64,000 nt of DNA. Origin: Bdellovibrio bacteriovorus HD100. GTDB lineage: Bacteria > Bdellovibrionota > Bdellovibrionia > Bdellovibrionales > Bdellovibrionaceae. Numbering within the stretch: the stretch's first letter is position 1; every line of letters starts with the position of its first letter. Location of the stretch: positions 1,984,001 through 2,048,000 of the forward strand of contig NC_005363.1 of assembly GCF_000196175.1 (NCBI RefSeq). Reading direction: 5' to 3'. This document shows positions 19,449 through 27,006 of the stretch, piece by piece. The position numbers were made by a program, and so were the translations under genes. The notes under the pieces are model-generated. The model ran no database searches and was not told the DNA's origin. It worked only from the letters and a program-made list of their open reading frames with translations.

Positions 19449-19478
19449 GCCGCGGAATTTTTATTCTGCGGCTTTTTT
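19449..19478 (+). terminator. Intrinsic terminator of the S74 fibre gene
   Basis: The stem GCCGCGGAAT / ATTCTGCGGC has one mismatch and a T4 loop. T6 follows directly, 9 bases after the fibre stop codon. Confidence 0.9.
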
Positions 19479-19535
19479 AGTTAGCACACACGCAGCTAAT
19501 CGCGATAATGAAAGAAGATGTTTGAAGGACTCAGG

Positions 19536-20291
19536 ATGCTGCAATTACTTCTAATACTGACACTCACCTGTTCCGGGAGTTTCGCCCTTGCCACAACCAT
19601 TGTTATCAATGGCGAGGATGACTGGGCCCCGTACTCATCGGCATCAGCCGACTATAAAGACGTCATCGGCCTTGCTCCGGAAATAGTGAAAGCCGCATTT
19701 AAAAGCCAGGGCATCACTGTCATCACCCGCCCCGTCCCCTTTGCCCGCTGTATTTATGAAGTCGAAAAAGGAAAGTCTTTGGGATGCTTTGACACCATCA
19801 TCAACCAGGACACCAAAGATAAATACATCTTTCACAAAACACCGATGTTTGAAGCAGAAATGGTGGTCTATGGTCGCATCCGCGACGGCAAACAGAACGT
19901 GACTTTGAAAGACATGGAAAACAAAGTCGTCGGCACCACGAATGGCTACACTTATCCGACAGATTTTTTACAGAACAAAAAGATTCTGCATTCGCCCAGC
20001 CCTACCGAAAAATCACAACTGGAAAAACTGGCCAGTGAACGGATTGACTATGCCGTTGTGTGGGGGCTGACCGGAGAGCATCTGCTAAAAATTCATCCTG
20101 AACTGTCCAGGAAAGTCCGCCCTGTGGGTCGCCTTTCAAAAGACGGTCTTTACCTGAACTTTTCAAAGTCCCACAAAGACGGAGCCCACTATGCCGAGGT
20201 TTTTGAAAAGGGCCTGCAGACCATTCGTGCGGATGGCACCTACGACCGGATCACGAACCGTTTCCACAACATTCATCCGGTCGACCCTTAA
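19536..20291 (+). CDS. Periplasmic solute-binding protein, family 3 (orphan)
   Basis: A 251-residue exported protein of the SBP_bac_3 fold. The signal peptide is MLQLLLILTLTCSGSFALA. The mature start TTIVINGEDDWAPYSS is the usual first strand of amino-acid-binding proteins. Later blocks include GLAPEIVKAAFKSQGI and a C-terminal AEVFEKGLQTIRADGTYDRI, also typical. No ABC permease or ATPase is adjacent, so it may serve a distant transporter or act as a sensor or scavenger. The ATG at 19536 is preferred over one at 19518 because AAGGA sits 6 bases before it. Ligand cannot be assigned from sequence. Confidence 0.88.
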   Translation: MLQLLLILTLTCSGSFALATTIVINGEDDWAPYSSASADYKDVIGLAPEIVKAAFKSQGITVITRPVPFARCIYEVEKGKSLGCFDTIINQDTKDKYIFHKTPMFEAEMVVYGRIRDGKQNVTLKDMENKVVGTTNGYTYPTDFLQNKKILHSPSPTEKSQLEKLASERIDYAVVWGLTGEHLLKIHPELSRKVRPVGRLSKDGLYLNFSKSHKDGAHYAEVFEKGLQTIRADGTYDRITNRFHNIHPVDP

Positions 20292-20295
20292 AACG

Positions 20296-20326
20296 AAAAA
20301 AGCCCGTGCCTTATTCAGACACGGGC
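20296..20326 (-). terminator. Intrinsic terminator of the HNH nuclease gene
   Basis: On the minus strand GCCCGTG pairs with CACGGGC and is followed by T6 (A6 at 20296-20301 on the plus strand). It lies about 35 bases past the nuclease stop and just after the convergent binding-protein gene. Confidence 0.85.
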
Positions 20327-20361
20327 ACCCCTCGACAGAGAGAAGAATTTTATTTCGGATC

Positions 20362-20841
20362 TTACAACTCGCGAACGCGAGCTTCGATTTCTGGAACTTC
20401 ATTCAGGTGATTTTTCGCCTGGATGATGATCTCAACAGCGTCTTTCTGAAGCAAACGGCCGGCAGCCATTTTTTCACAGATCAGAGCTTCCAACTTGTCA
20501 GTGATTTCGTAAACAGATTCATGCTGTGGCCACAGATTTTTAGCATCGTTGCTGCCACCGGCACAAAGCGGGATGTAGTGATCGATCTTGAACGCCTGAC
20601 GCTTCATAGAGCGCGTTCGGTAACCGATCTGGTCGTATTTTTGGAAGATGCCAGCCTTCTGGGAAGAAGACACATCACGTTCACAGTATTTAATTTTTTC
20701 TGGGTAACGGTATTCAGAAGGACGGTTGCAAAGTGCCCCCGGTGTCAGGGAAGCATCTGGTCCCTTGGGGAAGGCTTCGTAAGCCTGGGACATGGAAACA
20801 GAGAACAAAAGAACAACAAAGAGAACTGCGCTCTTCAACAT
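20362..20841 (-). CDS. Secreted HNH-type nuclease
   Basis: A 159-residue exported protein: the signal peptide MLKSAVLFVVLLFSVSMSQA is followed by a mature domain of about 139 residues. The HNH-like core reads FKIDHYIPLCAGGSNDAKNL then WPQ, with Asp87-His88 as the catalytic pair and Asn102 and His107 as further candidates. The pattern IDHxxPL-GGSN-NLWPQ is known from a family of small bacterial HNH endonucleases. Four cysteines (38, 53, 93, 122) could form disulphides outside the cytoplasm. Export of a DNase past the inner membrane fits digestion of prey DNA by a predatory bacterium, but that role is inferred. It has its own promoter region and a strong terminator. Confidence 0.88.
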   Translation of the reverse strand: MLKSAVLFVVLLFSVSMSQAYEAFPKGPDASLTPGALCNRPSEYRYPEKIKYCERDVSSSQKAGIFQKYDQIGYRTRSMKRQAFKIDHYIPLCAGGSNDAKNLWPQHESVYEITDKLEALICEKMAAGRLLQKDAVEIIIQAKNHLNEVPEIEARVREL

Positions 20842-21001
20842 ATATTCGCTCCAAATAGACTGCCCTTTACGGTGGCAGGTAGAAACGTCAGACCCTATCT
20901 CCGACTTATATTTGTGTAACCGCGGTTAGTAGTAACGGCGAGATTTCCTCTTTGCAATAAAAAACTAAGGCCCCTAACGCACCCAGCCTATGTCCCCACA
21001 C

Positions 21002-21036
21002 AAAAAAAAAGACCCACCCTCATCAGGCAGGTCTTT
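21002..21036 (-). terminator. Intrinsic terminator for the histone-like gene transcript
   Basis: On the minus strand AAAGACC pairs with GGTCTTT, extended by two G-U pairs, and T9 follows (A9 at 21002-21010). It lies about 155 bases beyond the stop codon, which would give the mRNA a long structured 3' region. Confidence 0.75.
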
Positions 21037-21065
21037 CTAAAAATTCTATTCAAGAACAACTTTAA

Positions 21066-21188
21066 GGCCGTTCAAAAGGGTTCAGCCGCAAGGCGGAGGC
21101 CCCTTTTCGCAACGGAGGCGTGCTCCAAGCACGTCGGAGAGAAGAAAAGGGGCCGACAACGCAGTCGGATGGGCCCTTTTCAACGGCC
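21066..21188 (-). other. Nested-stem element in the 3' region of the histone-like gene
   Basis: A 123-base element of nested and side stems, starting 2 bases past the stop codon at 21191. Outer stem: 21066-21080 with 21174-21188 (14 of 15 pairs). Inner stem: 21098-21108 with 21144-21154 (11 of 11). Side hairpins: 21086-21089 with 21093-21096, 21119-21124 with 21128-21133, and 21153-21157 with 21164-21168; the last overlaps the inner stem by 2 bases. It reads like a multibranched RNA or a composite palindromic repeat. I do not recognise a known RNA family. Confidence 0.6.
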
Positions 21189-21190
21189 GA

Positions 21191-22087
21191 CTAGTACTCG
21201 TCGTCTTCGACTCCGGAGCCGGATCCTTCGCCCATTCCTCTTACTTCTTCGATGAACGCGCTATTATCCTCTTCAAAGTCATTGTCGCTCGCTGATTCGT
21301 CGATTTCCAGCTCTTGGATGGCAGCCAGGAAGTCTTTTTCGGTGCGCAAATCACGGCGGATCATTTCCAGGAATTTGTCCGGATAACGAGAGGTTAGCTC
21401 TTCCACATAACGCTCAAGTTTACCATCCTGAAGGATCTTCTTACGAACTTGGATTTTCTTCCAGAACATCAGGTAGTGGTAACGGCAGTAAGCATCCACG
21501 GCAGCGATCTGATCGCAATCGCGGGCACGGCAGTAACGGCGGCCTTCGGCATCCGTCAGAACCACTTCTTCGTCAGACTTGGCTTTTTCCTCGGCAACCC
21601 ACTCTTCATCAACCTCGATCTCCTCTTCGGATTCCTCGACGGCTTTGAGTTCTTCCTCGTACTCGCCAATTTCATCACCCATCAGGTCGTCATCGGCGAT
21701 AAAATCGTCTTCCAGCTCGCTTTCGTCCTTTTCCTTCTTCGCTTTGCCTTTTTTAGGGGCTTTTGCCTCTTTTTTAGGCGCAGCTTTTTCAGGAGCAGGT
21801 TGCGGGGCTGCCTTTTTCTCGGCTTTTTTGGCCGCTTCGACCTTGGTTTCTTTAACCTCTTTGGTCTCTTTGGCTGCTTTAACCGGGGCTTTAGCCGGTT
21901 TTACTTCCGGCTTTTTCTTCGCCTCAGGCTTTTTAGCCGCCTTAACAGGGGCTTTATCGGCCTTTTTCTTTACAACAGCCTTCGGAGCCGGCTTTTTTGG
22001 AGCTGGCTTTGCGGCTTTTGCGGGCGCTTTTTTAGCTGGTTTTGCAGCGGCTTTCGCCGCGGGCTTCTTTTTAACGATTTTTGCCAT
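21191..22087 (-). CDS. Histone-H1-like Lys/Ala/Pro-rich protein with Cys/His domain
   Basis: A 298-residue protein in three parts. Residues 1-120 are almost only Lys, Ala and Pro (KKPAAKAAAKPAKKAPAKAA), like histone H1 tails and bacterial H1-like proteins, so DNA or RNA binding is likely. Residues 121-178 are strongly acidic. Residues 179-270 form a compact domain with a zinc-type pattern C-x4-C-x9-C-x2-H (Cys186, Cys191, Cys201, His204), then a basic helix (WKKIQVRKKILQDGKLERY). The tail is again acidic and Gly/Ser-rich. The low-complexity start resembles many H1-like proteins, but I cannot name the C-terminal domain family. Long open frames on the opposite strand are by-products of the biased codons. 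Confidence 0.85.
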   Translation of the reverse strand: MAKIVKKKPAAKAAAKPAKKAPAKAAKPAPKKPAPKAVVKKKADKAPVKAAKKPEAKKKPEVKPAKAPVKAAKETKEVKETKVEAAKKAEKKAAPQPAPEKAAPKKEAKAPKKGKAKKEKDESELEDDFIADDDLMGDEIGEYEEELKAVEESEEEIEVDEEWVAEEKAKSDEEVVLTDAEGRRYCRARDCDQIAAVDAYCRYHYLMFWKKIQVRKKILQDGKLERYVEELTSRYPDKFLEMIRRDLRTEKDFLAAIQELEIDESASDNDFEEDNSAFIEEVRGMGEGSGSGVEDDEY

Positions 22088-22152
22088 AGTTCTACCTGGT
22101 AGTGCTTTAGATGATCATTTCATCTGTCAGACATTTGAGAAAAGCTGTCAAC

Positions 22153-23133
22153 TCATTTCACTGAAATAGTGCCATCTTGACTGCGCACAAAAATGCTTCC
22201 TCTAGGTGCGTCGCCACGAAGACGCCCACGCACACTTTTTTCCGCACTGAGCTTCGTCACACGAAGTTCCGAAGGAACAACAATTTCGCCTTCCACCGTC
22301 ATCAAATTCAAAGAAGCTCCCGAACCCGGAGGCGTCTGAATGCTGACTTTGCCGGACTTGGACTTCACATCCACTTCAGAATCCAGAGTCATGCCGATAG
22401 TGATGGCAGCATCCTGATTCTGACCTTCGATGCGCCCCTGGAAGCCCTGAATATTCAGACTGCCTTTGCCGCTTTCAAACTGAATAGTCCCGTTGCTTTG
22501 GTTGACCTTGGCGGCCGACTGCTGCGCCGACACGGTCAGGAAACCACGCACTTTTTCAATGTTCATCTGACCCGAGAACAGGGACGCTTCCACATCCCCC
22601 TGGATGTTCTTCAACGTCATACTGCCAGAGTAAGAGTCCGCCTCCACCTTGCCCAGATGATCAGACACGGAGACGTCGCCTTTTTGCACGTAGACCTGCA
22701 ACGTCCCTGCGCCGTTAAGTGCCGCAACGCGGCCTTGAGTCAGGCTCACTTTAAGGTCTTTATTCCACTTCTGCGCCACGACGGATCCGCCGCGCAACTG
22801 CACTTCTGTAGGCATTGCCGGGCCGGTGATTTCGATTTTTTTCAGTTGTGTATTCGCTTTTGGCAAGATGTTCAGCCAGGTTCTTTTCCCGCTGTATTCA
22901 TTCATGCGCACTTCGATGATATTATTTTTCTTTTCGACGATGAACATGCCTTCGGCGCCGGACTGCTCCACTCCGGAAACCCGCAACGCGGCACCCGGCT
23001 GCGCCACCATCTGAACCTGAGCCTCAAGTCCTTTGAGGACCAGACGATCCCCCTCAGAGACTGGCACGTCGAAAGTCGCCGCCATCACTGGCTGAAATAC
23101 GAGGTGGGCAAGAATGAAACTAATCGCTGACAT
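22153..23133 (-). CDS. DUF4097-like exported beta-repeat protein
   Basis: A 326-residue exported protein. MSAISFILAHLVFQPVMA is a signal peptide, followed by short repeating beta strands of the DUF4097 (putative adhesin) type: VEADSYSGSMTLKNIQGDVE, SLFSGQMNIEKV, and GSLNIQGFQGRIE. Such proteins fold as a right-handed beta solenoid. Biochemical function is unknown. The ATG at 23133 has GGGGAG 7 bases upstream and is preferred over an alternative start seven codons earlier. It lies 65 bases upstream of the histone-like gene on the same strand and is divergent from the thiolase gene. Confidence 0.82.
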   Translation of the reverse strand: MSAISFILAHLVFQPVMAATFDVPVSEGDRLVLKGLEAQVQMVAQPGAALRVSGVEQSGAEGMFIVEKKNNIIEVRMNEYSGKRTWLNILPKANTQLKKIEITGPAMPTEVQLRGGSVVAQKWNKDLKVSLTQGRVAALNGAGTLQVYVQKGDVSVSDHLGKVEADSYSGSMTLKNIQGDVEASLFSGQMNIEKVRGFLTVSAQQSAAKVNQSNGTIQFESGKGSLNIQGFQGRIEGQNQDAAITIGMTLDSEVDVKSKSGKVSIQTPPGSGASLNLMTVEGEIVVPSELRVTKLSAEKSVRGRLRGDAPRGSIFVRSQDGTISVK

Positions 23134-23266
23134 GCGTTGACTCCCCTGCCCCATCCCGGGGGCTATTGACTCTGTTCCTAAAATATAAAAAAGTATCCGG
23201 GCATTTACAATAAGGTATTTATAAAGCTTCGGGCGGAATGCGCCCCAAGACTAATTGAGGTGAAAA

Positions 23267-24442
23267 ATGGAAAATGTCGTAATTGTGAGCAGCGTAAGAA
23301 CCCCTGTAGCTTCTTTCCAAGGAGGCTTTGCCTCTGTTCCTGCACCAAAACTGGGTGCAGCAGCCATCAAAGAAGCCATCACTCGCGCAGGTGTTTCTGC
23401 TGACGAAATCGATGAGTGCATCATGGGCGAAGTCCTGACTGCAGGTGTCGGCCAGGCTCCAGCGCGTCAAGCGGCGTTGGGTGCAGGTTTGAAAAACTCC
23501 ACTCCGTGCATGACCATCAACAAAGTGTGCGGCTCCGGCCTTAAATCCGTGATGCTGGCAGCAGACTCTATCGCTTTGGGACACACTAAAATTGCAGTGG
23601 CAGGCGGTCAGGAAAACATGACTTTGGCTCCACACTTGCTTGAAAACTCCCGCTCCGGTTACCGCATGGGTCCAACGCAAATGACCGACTCCATGATCAA
23701 AGACGGCCTTTGGGATCCATACAACAACTTCCACATGGGTAATGCAGCGGAAATCTGCGTGAAAGAGCACAACTTCACTCGTGAAGAACAAGACGCTTTC
23801 GCGATTGATTCCTACAAAAAAGCTCAGGACGCGTGGGCGAAAAACGTTTTCAAAAACGAAATCGCCCCGGTTGTGGTTGAAGGCCGCAAAGGTGCTGTGA
23901 CCGTGGATAAAGACGAAGAGCCGTTCAACACGAACTTCGACAAAATCCCGGGTCTGAAACCTGCATTCGACAAAGCCGGCACCATCACGGCGGCCAATGC
24001 TTCCAAAATCAACGACGGTGCTGCAGCGCACGTTTTGATGTCTGAGTCTGAAGCGAAAAAACGCGGCATCAAACCTCTGGCGAAAATCGTGGCACACGCT
24101 ACATTCGCTCACGAGCCAAAATACTTCACAACTGCTCCAGTGGGCGCGATCAAAGCCGCTCTGAACAAAGCCAACCTGAAAGTGGGCGATGTGGATCTTT
24201 GGGAAATCAACGAAGCCTTCGCCGTTGTGACTCAAGTGGCGATGAAAGAGCTTGAAATCCCGGCTTCCAAAGTAAACATCCACGGTGGTGCTGTGGCTAT
24301 CGGTCACCCGATCGGCGCTTCTGGCGCGCGTATCCTGGCGACCTTGGTTCACGCTTTGCACACTCACAACAAACGCTACGGCCTTGCCACTTTGTGCATC
24401 GGTGGCGGCGAAGCGGTGGCACTGATCATCGAGAAAGCGTAA
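23267..24442 (+). CDS. Acetyl-CoA acetyltransferase (thiolase)
   Basis: Type II thiolase of 391 residues that joins or splits acetoacetyl-CoA and acetyl-CoA. The nucleophile is Cys88 in NKVCGSGLKSVMLA. The C-terminal motifs HGGAVAIGHPIGASGARIL and LCIGGGEAVALI carry the catalytic His and second Cys. The ribosome site GAGGTG lies 6 bases before the ATG. The next gene starts 5 bases after the stop and encodes the CoA-transferase A subunit. Together with the B subunit this makes a three-gene unit that turns acetoacetate into two acetyl-CoA via acetoacetyl-CoA, suiting growth on prey-derived lipids and amino acids (inference). Confidence 0.97.
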   Translation: MENVVIVSSVRTPVASFQGGFASVPAPKLGAAAIKEAITRAGVSADEIDECIMGEVLTAGVGQAPARQAALGAGLKNSTPCMTINKVCGSGLKSVMLAADSIALGHTKIAVAGGQENMTLAPHLLENSRSGYRMGPTQMTDSMIKDGLWDPYNNFHMGNAAEICVKEHNFTREEQDAFAIDSYKKAQDAWAKNVFKNEIAPVVVEGRKGAVTVDKDEEPFNTNFDKIPGLKPAFDKAGTITAANASKINDGAAAHVLMSESEAKKRGIKPLAKIVAHATFAHEPKYFTTAPVGAIKAALNKANLKVGDVDLWEINEAFAVVTQVAMKELEIPASKVNIHGGAVAIGHPIGASGARILATLVHALHTHNKRYGLATLCIGGGEAVALIIEKA

Positions 24443-24447
24443 TCATC

Positions 24448-25146
24448 ATGAGCAAAAAGGTGTTTAAAGACGCCAAGAGCGCGCTCTTTGACGTCAAGGA
24501 CAACATGACTCTGGTGCTGGGAGGCTTCGGCCTTTGCGGCATCCCGGAAAACTGCATCACTGTTTTGAATGAAATGGGTGTGAAAAATCTGACCTGCGTT
24601 TCTAATAACGCGGGCGTGGATGATTTCGGCCTGGGTTTGCTTTTGCAAAAGCGCCAGATCAAAAAAATGATTTCTTCCTATGTCGGCGAAAACGCTTTGT
24701 TTGAAAAGCTTTACATGAGCGGCGAACTGGAATTGGAATTCTGCCCACAAGGCACTTTGGCTGAACGCATTCGTGCGGGAGGCGCAGGGATCGCTGGTTT
24801 CTACACTCCGACAGGAGTGGGCACACTGGTGGCTGAAGGCAAAGAGATCAAACAATTCGACGGACGCGACTATGTTCTGGAAAAAGGCATCAAAGGTGAT
24901 TTCGCCTTTGTGAAAGCGTGGAAGGGTGACAAGTTCGGCAATCTGATCTTCAGAAAAACCGCACGCAACTTCAATCCGATGGCGGCAACAGCCGGGAAAA
25001 TCACCGTGGCTGAAGTTGAAGAACTGGTCGAGATCGGCGAACTGGATCCGGATCAGATTCATACTCCAGGTGTGTACGTTCAGCGTATCTTCCAGGGCAC
25101 TGACTATCAAAAACGCATCGAACAAAAAACAGTTTCCAAGGGATAG
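24448..25146 (+). CDS. scoA: 3-oxoacid CoA-transferase subunit A
   Basis: Alpha subunit (232 residues) of succinyl-CoA:3-ketoacid CoA-transferase, which moves CoA from succinyl-CoA to acetoacetate. It carries the family CoA-binding start GGFGLCGIPENCI and the blocks NNAGVDDFGLGLLL, SGELELEFCPQGTLAERIRA and ARNFNPMAATAGK, very like the N-terminal half of animal SCOT. The ATG at 24448 starts 5 bases after the thiolase stop. An earlier in-frame start at 24394 would overlap the thiolase gene and is rejected. The B subunit follows after 9 bases. Confidence 0.95.
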   Translation: MSKKVFKDAKSALFDVKDNMTLVLGGFGLCGIPENCITVLNEMGVKNLTCVSNNAGVDDFGLGLLLQKRQIKKMISSYVGENALFEKLYMSGELELEFCPQGTLAERIRAGGAGIAGFYTPTGVGTLVAEGKEIKQFDGRDYVLEKGIKGDFAFVKAWKGDKFGNLIFRKTARNFNPMAATAGKITVAEVEELVEIGELDPDQIHTPGVYVQRIFQGTDYQKRIEQKTVSKG

Positions 25147-25155
25147 GAGAGCAAA

Positions 25156-25812
25156 ATGCCATTAACAAGAGAGCAAATTGCTCAACGTATCGCTCAGGAA
25201 GTTGAAGACGGCTATTGCGTGAATCTGGGTATCGGTATTCCCACTTTGGTGGCGAACTACATCCCTCGGGATAAATTCGTTATGTTACAGAGTGAAAACG
25301 GTCTTTTGGGTATGGGTCCATTCCCAAAAGAGGCTGATATCGATGCGGACCTGATCAACGCCGGCAAACAAACTGTGACGGCACTTCCGGGCGCCAGCTT
25401 CTTTTCCAGCGCTGACAGCTTTGCGATGATTCGCGGCGGTCACGTGGACCTGACAGTATTGGGTGCGATGGAGGTTGATGAAACCGGCAGTATCGCAAAC
25501 TGGATGGTGCCAGGCAAAATGGTTAAGGGCATGGGCGGCGCAATGGATCTGGTTGCGGGCGCACGAAATGTGATCGTGGCCATGCAACACACGGACAAGG
25601 AAGGCAATTCCAAACTTCGCACCAAGTGCACGCTGCCTTTGACGGGTGTTAAGTGCATCAAGAAAATCGTCAGCGATTTCGGCGTGATCGAAATCACACC
25701 TGAAGGTTTCGTTTTGAAAGAATATGCTCCGGATCTTACGCCGGAAAAGGTTCTAGCAGCCACTGAGGGCAAAATGAAAATCGCCCCAGACTGCAAAGCG
25801 ATGACATTCTAA
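25156..25812 (+). CDS. scoB: 3-oxoacid CoA-transferase subunit B
   Basis: Beta subunit (218 residues) of the same CoA-transferase. It carries the catalytic glutamate in the SENGLLGMGP motif (Glu47), where a glutamyl-CoA intermediate forms in the family. Other signatures are NLGIGIPTLVANYIP and GGHVDLTVLGAMEVDE. A GGAGA site lies before the ATG. A clean terminator at 25822-25855 closes the three-gene unit with thiolase and scoA. Confidence 0.95.
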   Translation: MPLTREQIAQRIAQEVEDGYCVNLGIGIPTLVANYIPRDKFVMLQSENGLLGMGPFPKEADIDADLINAGKQTVTALPGASFFSSADSFAMIRGGHVDLTVLGAMEVDETGSIANWMVPGKMVKGMGGAMDLVAGARNVIVAMQHTDKEGNSKLRTKCTLPLTGVKCIKKIVSDFGVIEITPEGFVLKEYAPDLTPEKVLAATEGKMKIAPDCKAMTF

Positions 25813-25821
25813 CTTCACTTC

Positions 25822-25855
25822 AAGACGGCTTCCCACAAGAAGCCGTCTTAGTTTT
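25822..25855 (+). terminator. Terminator of the thiolase-scoAB unit
   Basis: AAGACGGCTTC (25822-25832) pairs perfectly with GAAGCCGTCTT (25839-25849) and is followed by AGTTTT, 10 bases past the scoB stop. Confidence 0.85.
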
Positions 25856-25957
25856 AGACACTTCCCGTTCGCACACCCACCAAGGTCTAGCACCTCATTG
25901 CTCTGTCTGAAAATCCCATAGATAATAAATCTTCACGTACTTGCGAGTGGGGTTTTC

Positions 25958-26941
25958 GTGGCAGAAGCAAAAAAAGTGGCAAAAGACACCTATCTATTCA
26001 GAGATGGGGACGCTCCGGATGCCATGTATATCGTTAAGACCGGTGGTTTTGCCATCACCAAAAGCAAAGGCAACACAGAAGTTGTCATCGCAGAAATCCA
26101 GCCTGGCGCGATGGTCGGCGAAATGGCTTTGTTCGACAAAAAACCCCGCAGCGCCAATGTGAAAGCCACCAAAGATTCTGAAGTGATCGCACTTCCCTAT
26201 GACTCTTTGAACAAACAGATGGACCAGCTGCCGGTGTGGGTTCGCGCCATCATGAAAACGCTGAATGAAAAACTGCGTGATGCAAACCAGAAAATCCGCC
26301 TGCTTGAAAACACCAATCCCGATGAAGAGCGCTTCCCGCCTCACATCGTGAACAAGTACATTTCCATTCTGAATCTGGTTGGAAACAAGTATGGAAAACC
26401 GGAAGAAGGCGGGGGCTTGAGCTTCTCGTCTGTTCTGATTCGCAATTACACAATTCAGATCTTTCAGGAAGCCACCAATAAAATGCAAAGCATCACCAAC
26501 GCATTAACAGATCTGGGCTATCTGACTCAGGAAGACCGTGGCGACGGCACACAGAAAATCACCAACCTGAAACCACAGGAGCTGTTTGGCTTTGTCGACT
26601 GGTACAACGAATGGCTGTTCAAACAGGACAAAGACCGCCTGCCGGCTTTAACTGAAGCTGAGGTCAACATTCTAAACGGCATCCTGCTATTTGCCCGCCG
26701 TGCCCAGCCGAACCACAAGGGCTTGTACAAAGTCGATCTGACCGATGTGCAGAACGAATCCATGAAAGAGCTGGGTCAACTGATCCGCGCGGACGATGTG
26801 AATTCTTTGATTGAGAAAAAATATCTGACGGAAAAAATCATGGATGAAAAAGGCGTCTACATCATGGTGGAACTGCCTTACGTTGAACCTTTGGCGCGCA
26901 ATTGGACCATCGTGAACAATCTAAAAAAGAAACTTCGCTAG
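25958..26941 (+). CDS. Cyclic-nucleotide-binding-domain protein
   Basis: A 327-residue cytoplasmic protein with a GTG start. Residues about 10-90 form a cNMP-binding beta barrel with the phosphate-binding cassette PGAMVGEMALFDKKPRSANV (a GEMALF...RSA core as in CRP-like regulators). The remaining ~230 residues are mostly helical. They resemble winged-helix-like blocks (ITNALTDLGYLTQEDRGDGT), but I see no canonical CRP helix-turn-helix. It could be a cyclic-nucleotide-responsive regulator of protein partners or of DNA. It has its own leader after the scoB terminator and shares a bidirectional terminator with the convergent pyk gene. Confidence 0.85.
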   Translation: MAEAKKVAKDTYLFRDGDAPDAMYIVKTGGFAITKSKGNTEVVIAEIQPGAMVGEMALFDKKPRSANVKATKDSEVIALPYDSLNKQMDQLPVWVRAIMKTLNEKLRDANQKIRLLENTNPDEERFPPHIVNKYISILNLVGNKYGKPEEGGGLSFSSVLIRNYTIQIFQEATNKMQSITNALTDLGYLTQEDRGDGTQKITNLKPQELFGFVDWYNEWLFKQDKDRLPALTEAEVNILNGILLFARRAQPNHKGLYKVDLTDVQNESMKELGQLIRADDVNSLIEKKYLTEKIMDEKGVYIMVELPYVEPLARNWTIVNNLKKKLR

Positions 26942-26953
26942 AACGCGGAAAAT

Positions 26954-26985
26954 AAAAAAAGCCAGGGAGTCCCTGGCTTTTTTTT
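26954..26985. terminator. Bidirectional terminator between the cNMP-binding gene and pyk
   Basis: GCCAGGG (26961-26967) pairs with CCCTGGC (26971-26977), with A7 on the left and T8 on the right. It can therefore end both convergent transcripts. Confidence 0.92.
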
Positions 26986-27006
26986 ACTTCATTTTCTCAA
27001 AGAAAC

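Larger units (their letters stand above)
20842..21190. other. 349-bp gene-free region between HNH and histone-like genes
   Basis: From left to right it holds the HNH promoter and leader region, a 12-bp perfect palindrome TAACCGCGGTTA at 20917-20928 (possible operator), an intrinsic terminator facing minus at 21002-21036, and a nested-stem element at 21066-21188 that abuts the stop of the histone-like gene. I find no convincing open frame on either strand. Confidence 0.8.

Noticed and set aside
21449-22169. Two long plus-strand frames (217 and 196 residues) over the histone-like gene
   Set aside because: They are Phe/Leu/Gly and Ser/Ala/Gly-biased mirror images of the Lys/Ala/Pro codons and have no other support.
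23219-24367. 382-residue open frame on the minus strand
   Set aside because: It lies opposite the thiolase gene, which has all catalytic motifs; the antisense protein is low-complexity (Phe, His, Arg-rich) and has no domain.
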